A DNA stretch of 64,000 nt from the NCBI GenBank assembly GCA_009823395.1, contig CM020514.1:3556966-3620965 (forward strand), given 5' to 3'. Source of the DNA: Thamnaconus septentrionalis. Lineage: Eukaryota > Chordata > Actinopteri > Tetraodontiformes > Monacanthidae. The position numbers were made by a program, and so were the translations under genes. The first letter of the stretch is position 1; each line of letters starts with the position of its first letter. Positions 46,071-56,430 of the stretch are shown piece after piece. The notes beneath the pieces were generated by a model. That model was not told the DNA's origin and made no database searches. It saw nothing but the letters and a program-made list of their open reading frames with translations.

Positions 46071-46255
46071 AAATTCAATTTTTATCCAACCTTGTGAAGT
46101 CATTTTTGAGAATTATTGAGAACTCGTGAGCTTGATAAGTGTCTTCACATAGATAGGTATCATTAATAATAATATATAACTCAGAGAGTTTGGTACTTCA
46201 TACGGCTCAGGACCCATGAAGTAGCTCTCAGTGCCAAAAGGGTTGCTGACCCCTG
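46071..46255. mobile_element. hAT right-end fragment, tandem copy 1
   Basis: Runs from AAATTCAATTTTTATCCAAC to GGTTGCTGACCCCTG, the reverse of the CAGGGGTCAGCAACC terminus of a common hAT family. It is 5'-truncated. Confidence 0.6.
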
Positions 46256-46329
46256 TACTAGGAAATATTAAGACCACAACGCCTTGATTGCCTCCCTCTA
46301 TGGAAACCTTTTCTCCTTGAGTTTAGTCG

Positions 46330-46531
46330 AAATTCAATGTTATCCAACCTCGTTAAGCCATTGATGATTATTAAGAACTCATTGTCTACAAATAGATCAA
46401 CATCATCAACAATCATACCAAACTCAAGGCTAACTGAGAAAACTTGCTATTTCAGTAGCGTGTTGCAAACTGGTTGCCTTTCAGGAGACTCAGCACCCAT
46501 GCAGTAGGTTCCGAAAGGTTGCGGACCCCTG
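46330..46531. mobile_element. hAT right-end fragment, tandem copy 2
   Basis: Runs from AAATTCAATGTTATCCAACC to GGTTGCGGACCCCTG and repeats the order of blocks in the copy at 46,071 (ATTGAGAACTC/ATTAAGAACTC, CTCAGGACCCATGAAGTAG/CTCAGCACCCATGCAGTAG). Same orientation, 74 bp apart. Confidence 0.6.
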
Positions 46532-46681
46532 ATCTAAACAGTGTTTCTGGTGAACTTGAGCCTTCTCTCGACGCGGAGCCGCAATCGCGCCAACTTTACT
46601 TTCCAGGCGCCCAGTTTCACCAGATGTCTCACCAACCGGCTTCTTCTTTCATGCTACTCTGGCCCTGCACAGCTAGCTAGC

Positions 46682-47298
46682 TTAAAGGTCCAGTGTGTAA
46701 AATTTGGCTTGATTTCTCATATTGGTAAAAGCTTAACATACTGCACAGAAATACTTTAATCCAGTGTTATAGTCATAGTAGAATAAAAGTAATTTGGTTT
46801 TCCCTGAACGGTTCTCATTTGTATAAGAATATAAAGGGTCTAGACTAGCGGTGGGCTAACTTTTTGACTGCTGGGCCACAGTGGGTTGTAATATTTGACA
46901 GAGGGAGCCGGAGCAGCAGCAGATGGAAAGGAGTGTTTTGGTGACTCATCTCATAGGAGTTAAAGTATATCATGGGATATGTAGAAAACATGCTTTATTG
47001 TCAATTTAAAATTAACAAACGTGTGACAACAAAATGTGTCTTTGAAGCCCTGCAGTGTTTAGCTCTTTATTGAAATGACTCTTAAAACACTGTAAAATGG
47101 ATGAAATGCAGCTATTTTATGACGTACTTCTATTCAATATCATTTCTTCAAGTTTGATGGGCCGGATTAAAAAAAAAGCCTAACCGGCATCAGCGTGTGG
47201 TCCCTGCCACACGATGCCTGGACTAGCTCCTAGTTAGCCGCCGTCTCGCACCGCCATCTTTTAAAGGAGGCTCGCCTGACAACGAAACACGCCTTTAA
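46682..47298 (-). mobile_element. TTAA-type MITE, copy 4, interrupted by a hAT element
   Basis: Starts TTAAAGGTCCAGTGTGTAAA and continues ATTTGGCTTGATTTCTCATA and CTGAACGGTTCTCATTTG, the family's right half on the minus strand. After the hAT insert it resumes CTCCTAGTTAGCCGCC, GCCATCTTTTAAAGGAGG and CGCCTGACAACG and closes with TTAA at 47,295-47,298. Orientation is opposite to the copy at 17,233, but the hAT insert lies the same way relative to the MITE. Confidence 0.7.
46846..47220 (+). mobile_element. Non-autonomous hAT element nested in the MITE
   Basis: Starts TAGCGGTGGGCTAACTTTTT and ends CACACGATGCCTG. The body (GAGGGAGCCGGAGCAGCAGC, GTGTTTTGGTGACTCATCTC, ATATCATGGGATATG, GTCTTTGAAGCCCTGCAGTG) matches the copies at 17,299 (reverse) and 42,572. 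The flanking 8-mers GTCTAGAC (46,838-46,845) and GACTAGCT (47,221-47,228) agree at five of eight positions; the left one fits the nTCTAGAn target preference known for some hAT transposons. Confidence 0.7.
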
Positions 47299-49245
47299 AA
47301 AAAAAAAAAAGAAGAAGCCTCGCAGTGTCTGTTTCTCGGCGCCAACGTCCACGACAGTTTCCCGTTTCCCCTTTTTCCTAGACGGAACGACTCGCCTCCT
47401 CCTCCTCCTCCCCGTCCTCCTCTTCCTCCTCCGCCTCCTCCCCCACCTGCTTAACCTCGCCAGTCACCTGCGCCGCTAATGGACGGAGGAGCCCCCGCGT
47501 CAGCGAGCGCAGCGGGGGCCGAGCACTCCTGGGAAGAGCTCTCGCTCTCCCAGGAAGAGGAGCACCTTGCGCGTCAGCTCCGCCCCGTCCTCCCCCTCTC
47601 GCTGCACTCACACCTACGTCTTCCACCCTTGTCCTTTTCTGTCTCGATGCTCTCTTCCTCCTCCTCCTCCTCCTCCTCCTCCTCTCATTTCTCTATCGTC
47701 CTCCCCACTTTTCCGCTCGCATCAAAGAGGCCACAAGCGCCGCGCGGACGCGGAGGATGCGTGCGTCTTTGAGATGGTGCAAATTTAACTGAGTGAAGGC
47801 GAGAGAGGCAGAGAGAGAGAGAGAGAGAGATTGCCTGGTGTCCATTTGAATTCTCCTTCGCTTTTCTTTTTCCCCATTACATAACATTATGCAATCCATC
47901 CCTCTGTGGGCACTTTGACCCATCGCACTAAGTAAACCAAACTTTAATTCCAGCTTCTTTGGAGCCTGTCCTGAACCGGCGAGCTGCTCCGACAGTCGAC
48001 TCAATTCATTTCGTTTTTCTAAGTGGAATATTTCAGGCAAACATCTAATGTTCTTTGAAATATGACGATTGAATGGAGAAAATAATAAATGGATTGTAAA
48101 AGAAAACAATGCAATTGCAGTGGTTTAAACTGCATGCAGATCATTGAGGCGATCTGCTTTTTTGGGGTTGGAAAGACTCACATCATCTGCAAAGAACGCA
48201 AAGGGACGTTTATTCAAAGCCTGATCTACGATCTAGGAAACCATCTGATTTGGTTTAATTATGAAGACTTGACTTTTTTTTGACAATGATCTGTAATCTT
48301 TCCGACCTAGATGCCAGATTAGCATTGACAGATAAACTAAACTATAATAAAACTAGCTCCATGAGAGCAAACTCTTGTCTCCCTTGTTCTCCCTGTCCCT
48401 CCCTCAGTCCGGCCTTGTCCAGGATGATATTAATATACAATAATGAAAACCACTGAACAGGTCGTTCCTGAGCTGACCTGAGCGGTTCACACTCTGGGGC
48501 CGCAAGCGTTGAGAGTAAATCTGTCAGCCATCATGAAGACGTTGGGAGCCATTTCTGCTCGTCTTGATGGGGTTATGACAGGACAGAGTGGGGTGGGGGG
48601 GGGGGATATTATCCATCATGAGGACTGAGATGTGATGACATCAGATTGTTTAGACAAGTGAGGGTCTGCAGACCCCCCCGCCCCCAAAAAAAAAAAAAAA
48701 AAAAAAAATTGGTTGGGGTTGTTTAGTAATGGCCGCGCTTGCCCGGCTATTGACTGATTTACAAGGTCTCCGCGGGGCTTATCTGAGGGAAGGTTGCGAA
48801 GAATCCTCTCCCATATGGAACCAACACGTCTCCGCTGTCAGCCACGCCCACCGTCTGCGCCCAGTCCAGTCATTCCCGGCGGGGGCAAGTGCTCTCGATG
48901 TTTTGTTTTTTTTCGGATTCCAAACATGTCGAACGCGTTTCGCCATCTCGACGCGAGAGCTCGCCGGGCCGCTCCTCCTGAAAGCAAACATAATGAAAAT
49001 TGTAGGTTTTGTAGCCACAGTGAAAAGAAAGAGTGGAGGGTGGGGGGGGGGTGGGGGGTGGAGGAAGAGCGCTGTTTGGTTTCCAAGCAACAGTTAGCGC
49101 AGGGTGCAGCGAGAGCTGCAGGGTGGGTTCCTGAGTTCCCATGTTTCTTGCCTTCGTCTCCACATTCTCTTCCTGAGGAATTTGACCCGCGTGACCTTTC
49201 GGAATATGTCTGGATTTACCCTCCCCACTGACGCACACGCGCGCG

Positions 49246-49286
<41 letters not shown>

Positions 49287-52200
49287 AGTGCACTGTAATC
49301 GAAAAGCCTTTGAGAGCAAATCTCGCTGCTTCCCCCTGCCTGCCTGCCTGCCTGCCTGCCTTTTTTTTTTTTTTTTTTTTTTGTTCGTACATCTTCAGTG
49401 CAGAGGTGTCCTCGGCCACAAAGCCATCATTCGGCGGCGCGCACGAAGTGTGTGCGGTGATTTTTTTTTCTTGCCTGATTTGTTGCGCACAACATCCGCG
49501 AATTTGGCTGGATGTCGGGGGTAAAAAAAAAAAAAAAAGAAAAAGAAAAGAGTAACAAAGACCCGACACTTTGCAAAGTCTGGTAGAAATTCGCTCGGAG
49601 AAAAAGGAAGAGCGGCAGATTCGAAGACAATAGAAATATACGTACGATATCAAAATGCTTACATATAATTTCAGCACTTCGATGGCGGGGGGGGGGGAAA
49701 TCACGTGTCAACCAATGCGTTCAGAAGAGGGGAAAACTGAGCGTTCCGAGACTGGTTTTTTGTAAATGTGAACACGCAAATCTGTTGCTGTTTTTCTAAA
49801 TCTCCAAGATATAAAAAAAAAAGAAATGAAAAATCGACCAGCGTGTGTGTGTGTGTGCGTGTGTGTGTGCGTGTGTGTGTGTGAGACGGGAAAAAATACG
49901 AGGAGCTATATAGTATGGTCGCTGGCGCATAATTGCAGCAGGGTGAAACATGGGGGGGGGGGTGATCAGACAGAAGGCCATCTGAGAGCGCAATACACAC
50001 TCCATCTGGACACACATTGACTGTGAAAAAGAGCGTGAAAGGAGAAGAACACAAACACACACACACACACACACACACACGCGCGCACACGCACCACAGA
50101 AGGTGAGACTGAAATGTTGAATCTCAAAAACAACCTTAAAAAAAATATATAAAAATAAAAATCCCCCCCGAAATCCCACAACTTGTTTGACGTTTAATTC
50201 AGCGTAATTAAGCTGGTATAAACCATCGTTGGTTGATCTTTCGGTCTCGTGTGGAACGTCACGGTGAGAAGAGGACCCAGATGCAGACATTGACAGTTAT
50301 GACGGCTTTATCCAATACAAGGATCCACAGCTGATGGGTAAATATTCAAGAAAACTGGCAAAGAACAATGGCAGAAGGTGTTAGTGTACGTTCGCTCCTT
50401 CAAGGGGGAACCTGACAAAGAAACATCCTGAGACCACGTCAGTCTGGAGGATGGCGACAGAATCAAGCTCAGAGGATATTTGGAAAAATACAATTTTTTT
50501 TTTTTCTGCTCATTTTCCAATGACTGTGTTTCCACTGAAATGCGGTAAAGCGTTATTTCGGAGTTTGTCCCTTTTGTGAGTTGGTTTCGCTGGATCCTCT
50601 GTGAGGATCAGGTCATCACGTTCAAACGAGCTGTGGCGACGACGTCAATAAATCTTAAATCCTCCGTCTCTCTGACAGAAAATAGTCACATTTAGAGAAA
50701 TATTAGGCATTAAAAATGAGACAAATCTTTCCTCCGGAGCAAAGGGTCATGAAACCAAAATTCAGTCTGTGCAAATTTGTAAGTCTCTGACTTAATCTGT
50801 CTGTCCCTGTGTGTGTGTGTGTGTGTGTGTGTGAGCGCGCGCAGGCGTGTGCTTGTGATAATAAAAGACATTTCAGTATGCAAATGGGAAAATTACGACA
50901 CACAAGTTCATCAGTTTAATTCATGACAGTGTTTTGGTTTATTTTCATTATGCATTCTGCTTCAGGCTCCTGTGAACAAGCTAACACGATGGGTTTTTAC
51001 CTAGAATTGTTAAAACACAAAAACAGGCATGGACTCATACTGGCTGAAAATCTAAACTGGATCCTTTGTGTGTGGAATGACTGTGTGGCTATACCCTGTT
51101 TTATTTAGATACATAGTTTCAAATTAGGAAAAAAAAAAAAATGAAAATAGGTGTTATTCTAATAGGTGTTTATTACTTAGAATTGCACTTTGTAACATTT
51201 ATAAATACTGTATATGAGTGAATGAGACTGATTCAGAGATCTGTCTTAATTCATACGAGTGCCAGTCGAGGTTCGCCCGCTTTGAGTCGGACTGCCCTTC
51301 CAAAGCAAGTGGTTCTCTCGCTCAGCCCGAAGAGGCTGTTTTAACTCTTCCTCCCTCCCACCTGTTCCCTCCGCGGCTCCGCCTTTTGACAGCTCCCTCC
51401 CTTGCGATTGGCTAGCCCATCTCACCGCTAGCGCTAGCTAGCAGGGGAAAAAGATGGCTCTCGCGGCGTGACCCTTCGCCCACATTTAAAAATAACGTCT
51501 GCAGAGGCGTTACTACGATAATCACCTCGGCTTCTGACACAGAAAGCGGAGCAAATTCCAAAAAGGCTCATTTCAGCGCAGTGAGAAAAATGCGCAAGTT
51601 GGCGTGCCAGTGACGCAAAAAGAAACAACACAAACACAATGTAAAAAGACATGTTAAAGAGCCGAAAGTCAGTTTCTTATTATACCACCCATATAAACAA
51701 CGTTAATCTATCAATATATTTTTTTTTTTCTGTGTCTCTATAATGTTGAATTTAATTTTTTTTTGTGAAATATTAAGGAACCTGCGGAGTCTTGTTCACT
51801 TCAATAGATTGTTTGCTTCCATCGATTAGAATTACGCACAGGAAGTAAAAAGCAGCAATGCCAGAAGTAGGCAAAGTCTGGACAAAGACATAACTAGGAA
51901 ATCTATTTTGTGATGGTTCCATTTTATTGTTTTTTTTTAAACTGTCCTTTCATTTTGTTATAAGTCTGTTACTTGTGCTGCTGCTCGTATTGGCAATGAT
52001 TCACGGCAAAAGAGATGTTAATAATCTCACACAGACAATCCAACACATGCACTCCATGAAATCAATACTTGTCGATCAGTAGCAGAAACATAAAGCAATG
52101 AAACAAAGAGTAAAGAAGCGTATTTGTTCTGGCAAATAATTAGTTTAGGTCAATATGTAAATCTTTGTATCGATTTATTTAATGTAAGAAAATGCAAGAT

Positions 52201-53509
52201 TGCCTCAAGGAGCTCTCTCCTCCTGACTGCACAACAAGGGGTGATGGAGGCTTTTGTTCCATCTCTCTCAGTCGACTTCTGCTATTGTTTTGCCTCAGTG
52301 AACAATGCCGAGCACTTGATGAAAACACTCGTCGGTCTGCTTGTCGGACTGAGTTGAAATAGCGCAATTCGTTCGCATAGCGAGTGCTTGTTAGCCTGGT
52401 GCTTGAGCGGAAAGTCGTTCATCTGCATTTCGCGCGGCAGCAACGTAAAAGGGAAGCGACCTCGGTTGAGGGCGAGCTATTCTCAAATAAACAACAACAA
52501 CAACAATAACAATAAACCGACATAAACAGCGCGCCGTCTGCTTCTGCAGGCAGAGGAAGCTGCCTTGAAGGCGCCAGCCTCCGACATATTTCCAGCGCCG
52601 GCGTATTTCAGGGGTTAGCTTGCGCTAGTAAGATAGCCAAACCCACGCTCACGTCCGTAAAATCTCGAAAAATGTTCAAGCACGCACGCATGCCACTGCA
52701 GAGGTGTTGAGAGATTTGACCCGTGCCCTCATAATTAGCGCTCGACGTGAACCATGTGTTACATAAGTGAGCAGCGAGCGCGAGTCACAACCACCTACGG
52801 ACGCCACAGCAGTCACGACTAATGCGGATGTTGCCCGTCCATCCGTCCATCCGTCCATCCATCCACTCAGCCAGGCTAATGCAGACTTCACCTCAGCCTC
52901 TGCCTACCAGCCCACCCCCTCCACACACACACACACACACACACAGCCCAAATACACACACTCACAGCAGGCTCACATGGGCATAGAAAACTTTGCATGT
53001 GCATCACTGTGGAAAAAAAAAAATAAAAAAAAAAAAATCCCACACACATTTCCAGGGCGCATGTGTTCGTTTCCACCAGCGTGTCAGAAGAAACAATCCA
53101 ACATGATAATAATTATAATAATAAGCGCTATCGTGTGATATTATGCTTCCGCATTAGGCTTGGGCCGTCGATCAGTGGGCTGAAGGGACGGAGGTGGCGG
53201 ACGCGCAGGAAGGAGAAAGTCGCCTGCCGCCAGACGAGAATCCGGGCCGCGCTAAATGTTTCTGCTTTGTGCTACACATGAAATGATCGGCCTCACCTCG
53301 TTTCGCAAACCCCTCCGCCCCCAAAGAGCCACTTCCTCGTCGGTGTGTTTTTTTCCCCCCTGTCTCAAGGGGAAAAAAGGTGGGGGTGGAGGGGGCGTGG
53401 GTAGGTGGGGGGTTATTTCGCCATAAACCTGCGGCAGCCTCTGGGAGCCCTCGGCACCTCGGGCGGCGAGGAGCCCGTAGCTGAGAATAGAAGGCGAGAT
53501 CCTACTCAC
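47299..53509. other. Intergenic stretch, no gene
   Basis: Simple repeats: (TCC)n at 47,396-47,440 and 47,657-47,683, A-run at 48,688-48,708, (CA)n at 49,250-49,284, (CCTG)n at 49,337-49,361 followed by a T-run, (TG)n at 49,843-49,882, (CA)n at 50,055-50,080, (TG)n at 50,811-50,833, (CATC)n at 52,840-52,865. A repeat-like segment resembling the 'GAGGACCCAGATGCAGAC' fish family is at about 50,255-50,480 (weak). 51,300-51,640 is a CpG-rich islet with an inverted CCAAT. Apart from these I see no exon or RNA. Confidence 0.4.
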
Positions 53510-53535
53510 CATCTGATGTGCTCATGCAGCTCTGT
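53510..53535 (-). other. Candidate 26-nt microexon
   Basis: The minus strand reads TTCATCTCTCTCCCTGCAG, then the 26-nt ACAGAGCTGCATGAGCACAT-CAGATG, then GTGAGTAGG. Both splice signals are close to consensus: a pyrimidine tract with CAG, and a GTGAGT donor. One reading frame gives TELHEHIR. Host gene unknown: it could belong to a protein-coding gene entering the window on the minus strand or to an upstream leader of the microRNA host transcript. Confidence 0.3.
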
Positions 53536-54199
53536 CTGCAGGGAGAGAGATGAACCCTGATGAATAAATATGAAGATAACCTGCACCTCTGCTGCACTTT
53601 CTCTCTTCCCGGTTCCCCATATGGTTCTTCTGAAGGGAGGGATGGGAGAGGAGGGGGACGGGGGGGAAAAAAAAAAAAAAGTCTTGGGTTTTTCAAAAGG
53701 AAGCCTCTGGGCACTGCGTTTGTCTATATGCCCGCGTGCATGTGCCGGGTTTGTGTTTTCTGCGTATGTGCGTTTCTTTGCGTGCGTGTGTGTGTGTGTG
53801 TGTGCGCGCGCGCCGAAGCGCCGCTCTTTGTGTGTCACCATCTGAATGTGTGCATAGACGATGGTTGCTGTTGCCGATGCGTGGGTGAGTGAGTGCTGGG
53901 GGAGGGCATTGTGTGGGAGTGTTCAGATAGCTTCTTGAGAGAGCCTCCAGTCGCATGTATTGGAGGATCTTTTGTTTTTATTCTCCGGCTCCTGTTCGGG
54001 CGGCGGCAGCAGTAATCACACCTAGCAGCGCGGTCCGACGCTAAGAGCCGCTGCCCTTGGATGAGCAGTGCAGTAGCCCTGAAAGATTCCCTTTCATCCG
54101 GTCATCCCGCCTCGACCTTCCGAGGCAATAATGAGCCGTTTTCGTGCGGTGATTTATTTCCGTTAGGATTCCGGCAGGGCGCAATTTAACTTCACGCTG
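53536..54199. other. Intergenic stretch, no gene
   Basis: A-run at 53,668-53,681, (TG)n then alternating CG at 53,786-53,814. The rest is unique-looking, with a GC-rich patch at 53,990-54,060. Confidence 0.4.
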
Positions 54200-54350
54200 C
54201 TGCGATGCGAAAACAAAACAAAAATCTGCAAATAGGACTAAAAAATGGTATCCTATCCACAGGATGATCTCGTCAAAATGACACCTTCTTCTGTGCAAAT
54301 GAGCCTCATTAGAAATGGCGCCTCATCCGCAAAGGCTCTCCACTGACTTC
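54200..54350. repeat. Repeat flanking the LINE fragment, copy 1
   Basis: Contains CAAATAGGACTAAAAAATGG, ATGACACCTTCTTCTGTGC, AAATGAGCCTCATTAGAAAT and CTGACTTCCACACGC, in the same order and orientation as at 56,200-56,430. Family unknown. Confidence 0.55.
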
Positions 54351-56060
54351 CACACGCGGTTTTGACAGACACGAACGCCAGCTGCAAAAAACCAGACGGT
54401 AGCTCTGGTGCGGTCAGAGCGGACGCTCCTTTCCTTATAGGCGATCAGCTGGATCTTAAATTCTAGGCAAGAGCTCACTGGAAACCAATGCAAAGATGCT
54501 GGGACTGGTGAGATGTGCTGCGTCCTCCCAGTCTCGAGTGAGTGGACGTGCAGCAGCGTTTTGCATAGCTGTACAGTCCGAAGAGAAGAATTTGCACATC
54601 CTGACAATAAGGAATTACAGTGATCTAGTTTGGAAGTGACAAAGCGTTAATAATATTTTCTGCATTTTCAAAAGACAAAGAAAAAAAAAGTATTTTTGCG
54701 ACGACATTGCATCTGTGCCACCGTAGCGTTGTATCCACAAAGTTTTTTTTGACCAACTGTAATGACTTGCTGGTGCAAAACTACCCACAAATTCAGCCAC
54801 TTGAGTCTTGGGTGCAAATTGTGATTGTATCCTCGCTGCAATGTTACATGAACCATCTGACCGCGCCCGAAACACCACCAGCTGGTATTTGCAGGCGGTG
54901 TTTATGTCTTTTGTGAATAAAGCATTATTTTTAATCAGACGTATTTGCATAGAAGACTGTGTTGTTTTGCTGGAAACATATGCAAAAGATCAATTAAAAT
55001 ACAGTATATTCAAATGAGCCTGGGGCAGTCAAGTTCTACTTATGCCTTATCACATTTCCACCACTTTTTACCTTTATGTGAGGTCTGTGGATAGGATCGT
55101 CTGGACTGGTTTTCTGCAGCAAAAGTTGGACTATTGCCTGAAAAATGTTAATATGGGAGTTGAAAGAAACAGATCCTGATCAGAAATGACTGCAAGGTTT
55201 CTTCCATCATTATCAGAGTCCAAATTCGTATCATGCAAAGCGATGTGACCATTAGAGACATTGTCTCGAAGTTCACTCAAGCCCTCAATTTTATTAGTAT
55301 TAAACATTAAGAAATCACCCAGGTATTAATGTCATTGAGGCAAGTCTCCCGTTTAACTAGTTGATCTGCTGCTTCCATGAGGTTGAATTATAACAGATAT
55401 AACTGTGTATCATCTGCATAGCAATGGAAGGTAATGTTACACCTTCTAATAATATTACCGAGAGGTAACGTAGATGTTAAGGAGCATTGGTCCAAGAACG
55501 GACCCCTGAGGCACTCCATAGCTAACGCTTTTACGTTCCGATGAGCAATTGTGAACACGAATCTGTAGAAAGTGGTCAGACACATGTGATCTAAACCAAT
55601 CTAAGGCTTTATCTTTAATGCCAATAACATCCTCTTGTCTCCGCAGAAAAATGTTGACTGTATTCAAATGCAGCGATGACGTCCTAAAACAGTAAGAAGA
55701 CCTTTGTCCCATGTCGTCAGCAGCTAATTGCCATCCTTTAACAGTGCAATCTCAGTGTTGTGATTATTCCTAAAGCCTGACCAAAACACCTCTGACTGGT
55801 TGTTGTGGTTTAAAAAGTGGTCTGGTGACTATTTTCTCTAGGATCTGAGACAGGAAGAGAAGGTTTGAGATTGGCCTGTAATTAGTGAGAACACTTGTGT
55901 GTAGGTTTGTTTTTTTAATCCTTTATTTTTGAAGAATTGTGGTACATAACCTGTGGCAAAAGACTGGCTAATTATTATATGCATAGGCTCATTTATTAAA
56001 GGTCTCTCCTCCTTTAAATGTTTAGTTTGAAGATATGAGTCCAACTTGCTGAAAACTCCC
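54350..56060 (-). mobile_element. L2/CR1-type LINE fragment with broken reverse transcriptase
   Basis: On the minus strand a frame at 55,712-55,455 reads KALDWFRSHVSD...V.YGVPQGSVLGPMLLNIY (GVPQGS at about 55,517-55,500). A second frame reads LPLGNIIRRCNITFHCYADD TQLYLL (YADD at about 55,420-55,409). These are the palm motifs of a non-LTR reverse transcriptase of the L2/CR1 group. Upstream, 56,044-55,838 gives ISQSFATGYVPQFFKN, matching the finger region. Downstream, 54,607-54,430 gives GRTQHISPVPASLHWFPV and EFKIQLIAYK, matching the region after the catalytic domain. Several frameshifts and stops separate the blocks, so it cannot be active. No endonuclease domain or 5' UTR is visible. Confidence 0.85.
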
Positions 56061-56149
56061 TGGATGAATACTAGTGTTAGTCAGAAATTGAAAATAATTA
56101 AAATGATAAAGCAGCATCACTGATCAGAGACAGCTTATTAGCGCAAATC

Positions 56150-56430
56150 CCTGGGGGCCAGAAACACAAAGTGATTGCCGGGCTTTTGCAGCAGAAAAGT
56201 CATGCAAATAGGACCAAAAAAATGTGTTCTATCTGCAGGCTGTGCATAAAGGTGAAAAGCGGTGGAAATATGATAATGAGGCACAGGTAGTGACAGGGCT
56301 GTGTCGGGGGCAATTGAATTTATTTTAATTGATCATTTCGGGCAAAATGACATCCTCGTCTATGCAAATATGCCTCATTAGAGGCAGCACGTCATCCGCA
56401 AACACTTTGACCTGACTTCCACACCTGCCA
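56150..56430. repeat. Repeat flanking the LINE fragment, copy 2
   Basis: Contains CAAATAGGACCAAAAAAATG, ATGACATCCTCGTCTATGC, AAATATGCCTCATTAGAGGC, TCATCCGCAAACAC and CTGACTTCCACACC, matching 54,200-54,350. A related piece is also seen inverted at 55,030-55,095 and at 61,407-61,456. Confidence 0.55.

Noticed and set aside
54200..56430. LTR retrotransposon with direct terminal repeats
   Set aside because: The reverse transcriptase motifs (GVPQGSVLGP, YADDTQLY) are of the non-LTR type, and the flanking repeats lack TG...CA ends, a primer-binding site or a polypurine tract.
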